Positions 57,045-64,000 of a DNA stretch of 64,000 nt are shown here, in pieces (within the stretch, counting starts at the first letter, position 1; each line of letters opens with the position of its first letter). This DNA comes from Pascua guehoae (lineage: Eukaryota > Basidiomycota > Tremellomycetes > Trichosporonales > Trichosporonaceae), in the NCBI GenBank assembly GCA_001600415.1, contig BCJX01000008.1, positions 313,851 to 377,850 on the forward strand, in the 5' to 3' direction. The notes beneath the pieces are model-generated. The model was given only the letters and a program-made list of their open reading frames with translations, searched no databases and was not told the origin of the DNA. The position numbers were made by a program, and so were the translations under genes.

Positions 57045-59824
57045 CTAGTCGTCAATCTCGAGGACCTGCAGAATCTCGTCTGCCTTTGCGTTAATCTCGC
57101 CATGGCCGCCGAGGACGTCGCAGAGGTCAATGTCCTCTATGCCCGGCTGGCCCACGGGTCCGAGGCCGGCGACACAGATGCCATTGTTGCCGGTGACGCC
57201 GCGGGAGATGACCTCGTGGAGGCGGGCGACGCCTGCGAGGACAAAGTCTTTGCCGGACCAGGCGTTAACAAGGCGACGGGCGGTGACGCGGCGTGCTGCA
57301 GCCCACTCGTCGGCGGTCGGAGCCGAGGGGAGGGAGACGAGGAAAGCCGACTCTACGATTTTTGGCGATCCCGACGCTTTGGGCGGGAGAGAGTCGAGGT
57401 AGAGCAAGGCGTGGAGGACGGTGAGTGCTCCGACCGACGTGCCGATGAGGACCACGGGACGCTGGCCCTGCACGCGCGCCTCGAGGACTTCGCCGAGGAG
57501 CCGGCCGGCCTTTACGGCGCGGCCCTGGGCGTGCATCCACGAATTGTCGAGCGCCATGGTCGACAGCCGGTACACACTCAGTGGCAGGGCGACGGCAACA
57601 TAGTAGGCCGACAGGACGGTGCGCTTGATGACCTCTGTTTGTGCGAGGGTTGCGAGCTTGCCCATCACCCACGACTCGACCTCGCGGCCCGTCTTGAGCA
57701 TCGTCGCCGTCTCGTATCGGAGCAGGTAGACGTCGCGGCCGTCGCGCAGCCCCGACGCTTGTGTCGCCTCGCCGGTACCGGCATCCTTATCGCGGCGGGC
57801 CTGGTACAACGGCGAGCCCGCGGGCGAGCAGATGGCGCGCCACGCCGTGATGGCCTCGAGGCGCGACACGGTCAGGAGACCGGGCACGACAATCGTCGCG
57901 GTCAAACTCGGGTGCGTCGCTTTCGCCTTGGCCTCGACCGACACCTCGGCCTCTTCGCCCGGCGGCGGCGTCGATTCTGCGCTCCCGCGCTCGCCCGTCC
58001 CCGCGTCGAGCGACAGCTGGACGAGCATGGCGTCCAGCTCCTGCCGCGACCGCGCCACCTCGCGCCGCGCCGCCGCCTCGGCCGCCGCCTTGTCCTCGTC
58101 CTCGGGCGCCTCCCACAGTACCTCGCCCGGCACGTCGTCGGGCTCGGCCGCCGGCTCCTTGGCCCGCCGCCGCGCAACGTCCTCGACCTCGTCCTTGCTC
58201 GGCTTGGACCCCGCGCCAATCTCCACAAACCCAAACTCGGTCACGCCCCGCCACCGCTCCGCCACGCGCCAACCCGCGAGGCCCCCGCCCGTCAGCCCGA
58301 ATAGCGTCCCGAGCACGATTGGCGCTGTCGTCGCCGTCAGCGCGGCGCCGATGCCTAGCGGTGCGAGCAGGGCCGCAATCGCAGGCGCCGCGAGGCCGCC
58401 CGTCACGCCGATGAGGACGCCGCCCGTGATGACGCCCGCGCCGATGGCTGCTGTCAGCGGGGTTCGATGGGAGCACAGCCTGTAGCGTCTCTGGTCACCA
58501 GCATCTCTCTCCCAGCCGTTGTAGTCTTGCCCTCTCTGCATGAACTGTGTCCTTTCTCGCCGTTTGTGTCCTCTCTGTTCCTAGCAGCGCTCTCGCGCTT
58601 ACTTGAACTAGTATTGCCCTTCTCCCATCAGGCCCACCCCTTCCTCCGCCCGGCAGTGTTATACTACCACGTCTTTCGACCGTTTCCACGCTCATCGTCT
58701 CGGTCCTACACTCTCCACTGTGTCTCCACACTCTCCACTGTGTCTCCACACTCTCCACTGTGTCTCCACACTCTCCACTGTGTCTCCACACTCTCCACTG
58801 TGTCTCNNNNNNNNNNNNNNNNNNNNNNNNNNNNNNNNNNNNNNNNNNNNNNNNNNNNNNNNNNNNNNNNNNNNNNNNNNNNNNNNNNNNNNNNNNNNNN
58901 NNNNNNTCTCCACTGTGTCTCCACACTCTCCACTGTGTCTCCACACTCTCCACTGTGTCTCCACACTCTCCACTGTGTCTCCACACTCTCCACTGTGTCT
59001 CTCCACTTTTAGTCCACTCTTCTCCTCGGCCCGTCTCCCCTTAAACACCCCTTCTACCCCCGCAACGTCATCCTTCACTCGCGCCCGAGTAACACAAGCC
59101 ACTCACCAAGTCCCCGTCCCAACGACCCGCCCCAGCCATGCTTCTGCTTCTCCCTCGCCTCCTCGACCCTCTCCTCCCCATCATCGAGGACCCTCACAAG
59201 CGACGCCGACATGACCCCCTCGGCCCGGGGCAAGAGCGCGCCCGCATCGAGGCCGAGCAGCGACAGCGTCGCGTGAATGGCCCCCCGCGCAACCGGCGTG
59301 TACGCGACGTCTGGCGCTTCCGTCTTCGAAGACGTCGACCCCGAGGCGAACTGGAGAAACCTCCCCCTCCCCCTCCCCGAAGACTCCTCCCCACCCCGGA
59401 CTCCAGGCTTGGGCGCAAGCGCAGCCTGCACGCACACCCTGGCCAGCTTGTCGGCCACGTCGTCGGTCCAGCTGTCCCGCTCGCCCGCGGCGGCGGCGAC
59501 GTCGGCCGGGTCCACGTCGGCCGGGAGTGCGTCCCGCTCCAGTCCCAGCAGGCGCGTGAGGGACGCGAGCCACTCGTCCCCGCTCCCCGCTGGGATGTCT
59601 TGGTGTCGTCCTCGTCCTTGTCGGGCGGCGTTCCACACGTCTGTCTTCCACTTTTCGGGCGTGTCGTCGTCGCGATCCTGGTCCTGGTCGCGCTCGCGGT
59701 CGCGCTCGGTCCGCTCGCCCGCCCATGAGACGCCGCGCGGGGGGCGGTGCACGGCGCACACGGCCGCGAGACCGAGGACAAAGTGGAGGTGTCGGGGGAG
59801 GTCGATGGGGGCTGGGTCTGGCAT
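57045..59824 (-). CDS. DUF726 / TMCO4-type protein with lipase-like GxSxG
   Basis: Two minus-strand exons, 59824-59107 and 58450-57045, give 707 residues. The N-terminal part is hydrophilic, with a charged Arg/Asp run (RERDQDQDRDDD). At the start of exon 2 is a glycine-rich hydrophobic block (AAIGAGVITGGVLIGVTGGL and following), typical of DUF726 membrane domains. It is followed by an alpha/beta-hydrolase-like part with a nucleophile elbow IGTSVGALTVLHALLYL (G-T-S-V-G) and LVNAWSGKDFVLAG. Fungal relatives include yeast Mil1/YFL034W, which interacts with AP-1 adaptors; a lipase activity is not established. An Ala/Glu/Arg-rich linker lies at about residues 310-380. The intron contains the 20-bp minisatellite and a gap of N. 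Confidence 0.86.
58707..59001. repeat. 20-bp minisatellite in an intron, interrupted by a gap
   Basis: At least nine visible perfect copies of TCTCCACACTCTCCACTGTG flank the N run, about five on the left and four to five on the right. It lies inside the 656-nt intron of the DUF726 gene. Confidence 0.95.
58807..58906. other. Assembly gap of 100 N inside the minisatellite
   Basis: Exactly 100 N, so the true size is probably unknown. The array phase is continuous on both sides, so the missing bases are more of the same repeat. Confidence 0.95.
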
Positions 59825-60228
59825 TTTACACACGACAGGCGAGAGGATGGATGGGAGAATGGTGGATGGCGACGTTTCGCACTTTGAAACGGTGGTGGCG
59901 TGCGACGTGACGCATCCCGCCATGACGTCAGCTGTGGTGCGGGAGATTCACGCCTTGGCAAGCAGACGGTCAGACGGTGGGCAAACGTTGACACCGGACA
60001 AGGATGATAGCAGACACCAAACAAATGATGTCGGTTGCATCGTGTATGATGTGCTGTGTGCTGGGTGCTTATGCTGACACCAGGGGGCGTACAAGTGCAC
60101 AAGTGTGTCTCTGCCAGTGTCTCGCTACACAAGCCTGTCTATTGACTCTAGTTACATGAGCCTCTGTCCATGACTCCCATCGCTGTAGAATGTGCATGCC
60201 CACAAGATAATACAAGTGCCTCCCCGGC
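59825..60228. other. Promoter region of the DUF726 gene, 3' flank of DPH1
   Basis: A perfect TGACGTCA lies at 59923-59930, about 100 bases before the DUF726 start. No gene is visible. Confidence 0.5.
59923..59930. promoter_or_regulatory. TGACGTCA CRE/ATF-type site
   Basis: A perfect 8-bp palindrome that bZIP factors of the CREB/ATF class bind in many fungi. It sits 99 bases upstream of the DUF726 start. Function is inferred. Confidence 0.35.
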
Positions 60229-62309
60229 TCACATCGCAACCTTGAGTTGGCGCGGCTTTGCCGGCCGGTGTCGCGGCGTCCACGGGCCAAGCGATGCGTC
60301 CTGCCATGTCAGTGACTGCACACCCACCCCACAACCCCAAATCCAACTCACAGCATAAAAGTCCATGGGGTAGTGACCCTTGCCCCTCTCCCTGCCGTCG
60401 AGGTCGAGGCCGTCCCAGCCCGTGACGCGGCCGGCGGCCACGCTCGCCTCGTAGGGACTCAACATTGGGCGGGAGAAGGCATAGCCCCAATCAATCGACA
60501 GGCGTGGACACGACGTCTGGACAAAGGTCGAAATCTCGTCTTCGCCAAAGAGGGATACCTTGTAGGGCGACAGTTCCGACAGGAGGATGAGCATGGGCGG
60601 CTCGGCGGCCGAGGATGCGGCGGCACCGACGCTCGCCTCGAGCCCCTGCTTGACGCTCTGGAGGACGGCGAGGCTGCCCTGCCGCCCGAGCGTGCCGAGA
60701 AAGACGGCCCACGTGTCCGCGCCCCGCTCGAGGAGGTTGCGGCGCGCCGCGCGCACCGCGTCCCCGCGCACGGTGCGCATCTCGCCGTGCTCGTATGTCT
60801 CGCGCGTAAACTTTTTCGAGTACGGGTCGAAGCGGAAGGCCGGCACAGACGGGTTGGCAATCATGATCGACTCGAGGTGGAAGCGCCCGTCGCCGACGTA
60901 GCTGGATGTTAGAACTGCGGGCATAGACTGTCAAGCCCGCTCGGTTCAACTCACATCAACGCGTCCACATCGCCAATCTTGGGCGCCGTGCATCCCAGGA
61001 TCTCGCCGGGACTCAGTGGCCGCGTCTGGGGCACCGTCACATCGTACTTCCCACGCCACACGCCAATCTCGCCCTTGCGGACCTTTGCGAGCGCCTCGTC
61101 GCCGCCCTCGTCCGTGGCATCCAGCGGCGGCATAGCCTTTTCCAGGTCCTCCCGCAGAGCCTGGACGGCAGCCACAAACTGGATAGTGCCGACCAGCGCC
61201 AGGCGTGTCGGGAGATCCTCTGGACTCTGCGATCCTGCCCCCGCGTCCCCGTTGCCAGCACCCTTACTGGGGCCCGCATCGCCCGTCCCGGCGCCTCGCT
61301 CACCCCGCCGCCGCAGCTCCTCCTCGTCCGCCTCGAGTGCAATGTCCACCTTGGCGCCTGGGACCGCCTCCCCTGCCCCCAGGATGGCGCGCTGGAAGGC
61401 TGTGCGGGATGAGGGAAAGTTGCGGCGGACAGAGAGGCACAGGTGTGGTGTGTCGATGGCAATCTCGACAAAGACGTAGAGCGTCTTGATCGACGTCTGG
61501 CTCACGGGGACTAGGGGTTAGCGGTCACTGTAGAGGAGAGACGGTCAGGGAACACGTACTCAGACATGAATGGCCATAGTGCACAATCATCTCGGCGCCC
61601 ATCTCACGCGCGGTAAAGTCATCGATGCCTGAGGTCAGCCGGGGTGGTCCACGATGCTGGGCCGCTTCGGCGACTACTCACAGCACGCGCCGTACGTCAC
61701 GTCGGCGAGGAGGAGGGGCAGTGCGCCTGTAAATCTGATTCATCAGCGGGGTTCTCGACGTTCTCGACTGCATCGACCGGCTCTCTGCCCCCGGCCTGCT
61801 CGACCCCGCTCGACTACCGCCGAATGACCCCAAGGAAGGCCCCTCTCCTCCCAGGCCCGAATACCAGTAACCACTCAGAATACTAGTAACCACTCACCGC
61901 TCAATAATATCCGCAATCGCACACCCGTACATCATCAGTCCCTCGGGCATCTGCAACGCGACCGTCTTGACGCTCTCGCGCCGCACATGGTGGATCGTCT
62001 TTGGGATCTCAAAGTTGTAGTTTGCCGGGAGGCCTGAGTAGTGTGAGCTCCTAAACCATCGCAACAACGCCCCGTCTCTCCGGCATACAACTGTGCTCCT
62101 GTCCATCGGCACCCACCCTTCATGGCCTCCTTGAGCGCGGGGTCGTTGAGAATCTCGTCGGGCACCTGGTTTGCAACCCTCCGCGGCGGCGCACGCGCAG
62201 ACGACCCAGACGCGCGCGCCGACGTGCCCACAAAGCGCTTGCGGGGCTTGGTGGGCTTGGGGCGCGCCGCGGGCTTGTCCACTCCCTCTGTCGCGGTCAG
62301 GTCGGACAT
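60229..62309 (-). CDS. DPH1: Diphthamide synthesis 3-amino-3-carboxypropyl transferase subunit Dph1
   Basis: The seven minus-strand exons are 62309-62117, 62033-61898, 61734-61682, 61628-61560, 61510-60955, 60901-60352 and 60300-60229, total 542 residues. The three [4Fe-4S] cysteine sites are present: [22 protein letters not shown] and [21 protein letters not shown] and [11 protein letters not shown] are typical. The C-terminal GHYPMDFYA and GPWTPRH are Dph1 features rather than Dph2. With Dph2 the protein starts diphthamide synthesis on a histidine of elongation factor 2. Exon 5 carries a low-complexity Gly/Ala/Asp/Glu insert of about 45 residues between the first and second cysteine. The N-terminus is basic ([11 protein letters not shown]). 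Confidence 0.95.
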
Positions 62310-62585
62310 GGTGCTCGCTCGTGATAAAGTGTGAAGGGGTCTCTGGGATGTTTTTACACAATTATCAATGCATTTGCATTTGGCATCTGGGGCACAGGCC
62401 ACAGGATGACTGATCATGAGCGGCAAACTCGCCCATCTGCCAACTTTCTGAATCACGTGGTCTGGACATCTCCCACGGTCGCTTTTGTTGCCGCCACCAC
62501 TCAACTTGAACAAGCAACATGAGCCAACTCGAGCAACTACCAAGTCTCCAACTTGTAACACCGCCCACTCATCCGCCATCTCACA
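62310..62585. promoter_or_regulatory. Compact divergent promoter of DPH1 and CWF18
   Basis: Only 276 bases separate the two start codons, so both genes must share this region. A CACGTG lies at about 62454. Confidence 0.5.
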
Positions 62586-63568
62586 ATGGAGACAAACCTC
62601 GCCGCCACCGCCGCGGCGCGCAAGGAGCGGCTGATCGCGCTGCGGAAACGCAAGGAGGCGCACGACAAGGGCGAGGCTGTAGAGTGAGTCATCTGAACCA
62701 CATGCCCTCGCGAGGGGGTCGTGAACAACAACAGCAACCTGGTTCCGACTTTGCTGGAGCCTAGACAGTCCTTTTTTATATCATCCTTTGGTCTCTGGAC
62801 CCTCTCTAACCCCCGCCTCTTATGTCCTAACCCCCCAGCGCACACTTTGTCTTCAAGCAACGCAACTTTGACCCCGAGACGCGCCAGACGCGCGCGCGGC
62901 AGGCCGGGGAGGCAGGCGACGATACTGTCGAAAAGGCGGTCGAGGGACTGGCGGAGCAGATTGTCCAGGAGGACGAGGAGCGGCGGGCCGAGGAACTTGT
63001 GAGTGGGCCGAGGAACTTGTGAGCGGGCCGAGGAACTTGTGAGCGGGCCGAGGGGATGGGGCATGGGAATGTCCGCGGGGGCAGGAGTTGGAGCTGGGCC
63101 GGGCTGGTTGGCCGGGCAGTGCGGTGGATGCCCGGAGTCGGATGGGTTAGGCTGTGCGAGGTGGATGGTCATGACTGTGGGACCTGGGCAATCGTGCAGG
63201 GTAGCCGATGTGCCACCCGTGAAGCCGTGGACACCGACGTAGAGGAGAATCATGCGCACAACTAACATCACAGGACCTGTTCAACATCCAACCCCGCCGA
63301 CCCAACTGGGACCTGAAGCGCGACATGACGGCGCGCATGGGCAAGCTGGAGCGCCAGACAAACGAGGCGATTGCGACTATTTTCCGTGAGCTGCACATGC
63401 ATTTTCGCGGAGCTGACACTTCCAGGGCAACGACTGCAGAGTATGCGGAAAGAGCAGGGCAATAGCGGGGCGGGCATCGACCTCGTGGCCGGCATCAATG
63501 CGGCCGAGCACGAGAATGACGCGGCGGCACGGGCTGCGGAGGCGGAGGGGGACAGCGATGACGACTAG
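62586..63568 (+). CDS. CWF18: Pre-mRNA splicing factor Cwf18 / CCDC12
   Basis: Four exons (62586-62683, 62839-62998, 63274-63385, 63426-63568) give 170 residues, matching the small size of the family. The N-terminus has an Ala/Arg/Lys helix with RLIALRKRKEAHD, then FVFKQRNFDPETRQ. NIQPRRPNWDLKRDMTARMG is the family's most typical block, followed by LERQTNEAIATIF. The acidic C-terminus ends in DSDDD. Cwf18/CCDC12 is a component of the NineTeen/Prp19-associated active spliceosome. The donor of intron 2 is duplicated three times in tandem. Confidence 0.9.
62985..63053. repeat. 20-bp tandem repeat covering the intron 2 donor
   Basis: Units GGGCCGAGGAACTTGTGAG(T/C) start at 62985, 63005 and 63025, with a short fourth remnant. 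Each contains the exon end GAACTT and a GTGAG donor (62999, 63019, 63039). Confidence 0.9.
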
Positions 63569-64000
63569 AGCAGTACTGTATGTATCCTAGACTGGCAGAT
63601 GGGGGTTGCGCTTGGCACGGTGTGTCTTTTCTGGTACCGTGGGGTGGGTCATGGGGTTTCAGAGGCTGTTAACTGTGTGCTGAGGCGATGTGGGCTATTC
63701 GGAAAGTACACTGAGGATCAAGGCGAGCGCAGTGTGCGCGGCAATTGAGGATCAGAAGACACAAAGCACCAGAGTAATACAAGCTCCAAGACAGCGACAT
63801 TGGAGCTATCCATGGATGGCAACACTGTCTTCTGTTGGAAAACCAGACCTGACAAGAGCTGGGAGCAGGTGGGACAATGGTGGCCAGGTAACATCAGAGG
63901 CGAACCGAAGACGTGGGGATGTGCACACGCATCACTCGCAATGATCACACGCCTGCCATGCGTGCCATATTTGAACTGATATTGCATACTGCCGCACAAC
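63569..64000. other. Right edge of window, no gene recognised
   Basis: Downstream of CWF18. Short frames on both strands have no recognisable content. Confidence 0.45.

Noticed and set aside
56523..58304. Plus-strand open frame of 593 codons
   Set aside because: It is antisense to the DUF726 gene, has Arg/Asp-biased composition and no recognisable domain. The minus-strand protein has a GxSxG elbow and membrane block.
58707..59001. CRISPR-like array
   Set aside because: The units are head-to-tail without spacers, so this is a minisatellite. The genome is eukaryotic.

Overview
The window is a piece of a GC-rich nuclear genome from a basidiomycete yeast-like fungus. The best guess is a tremellomycete close to Trichosporon or Cryptococcus. 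The reasons are that almost every gene is cut by several short introns (mostly 35-150 nt) with GTGAGT/GTAAGT donors and CTAAC/CTGAC-type branch sites just before CAG, that genes lie singly on both strands without operons, and that the proteins are typical fungal housekeeping proteins. No lineage marker such as rDNA is present, so the placement is an inference. I built the gene models by hand: each listed exon chain keeps the reading frame from ATG to stop, and the sums of exon lengths divide by three.

Layout, left to right. A mitochondrial dicarboxylate-type carrier (562-2223, +) and a vacuolar carboxypeptidase S-type M20 peptidase (2854-5252, +) converge on methylenetetrahydrofolate reductase (6120-8255, -). 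MTHFR shares a divergent promoter with a large FUSC/ArAE-type membrane protein (8814-12864, +). A 5' half of an intron-bearing tRNA-Val(AAC)-like sequence lies at 13189-13248 (-). Then come a DUF2461 protein (13636-15691, -), the Rag-type GTPase Gtr1 (17194-19615, +), a low-complexity nuclear protein with an acidic-aromatic C-terminus (20131-23239, -), and an alternative NADH dehydrogenase (23669-25961, -). A diacylglycerol-pyrophosphate/PAP2 phosphatase follows (27551-30209, +), then an unnamed two-TM fungal membrane protein (31444-33294, -). After a 3.9-kb gene-poor stretch come a Na+/Ca2+-type exchanger (37153-40001, -), an auxin-efflux-carrier family transporter (40986-43274, -), and a Gfo/Idh/MocA oxidoreductase running into an assembly gap (44329 to at least 46184, +). 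The right side has acetyl-CoA synthetase (48279-51188, -), a 5.9-kb gene-poor stretch, a DUF726/TMCO4-type lipase-like protein (57045-59824, -), Dph1 of diphthamide synthesis (60229-62309, -) and the splicing factor Cwf18/CCDC12 (62586-63568, +).

These genes do not form an obvious pathway cluster. Carbon and organelle metabolism is well represented (carrier, NADH dehydrogenase, acetyl-CoA synthetase), alongside Ca2+ and auxin-type transport, TOR signalling (Gtr1), one-carbon metabolism and translation-factor modification. I found no mobile element, CRISPR array or biosynthetic cluster.

The unusual content is in gene structure and short tandem repeats. It includes a 6-nt microexon, several 22-25-nt exons, a GC-AG intron, a tandemly triplicated 5' splice site, three introns of about 0.65-1 kb (two of them repeat-bearing) in genes whose other introns are short, and many 15-28-bp minisatellites. 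Two of the repetitive places are broken by runs of N (46185-46505 and 58807-58906).
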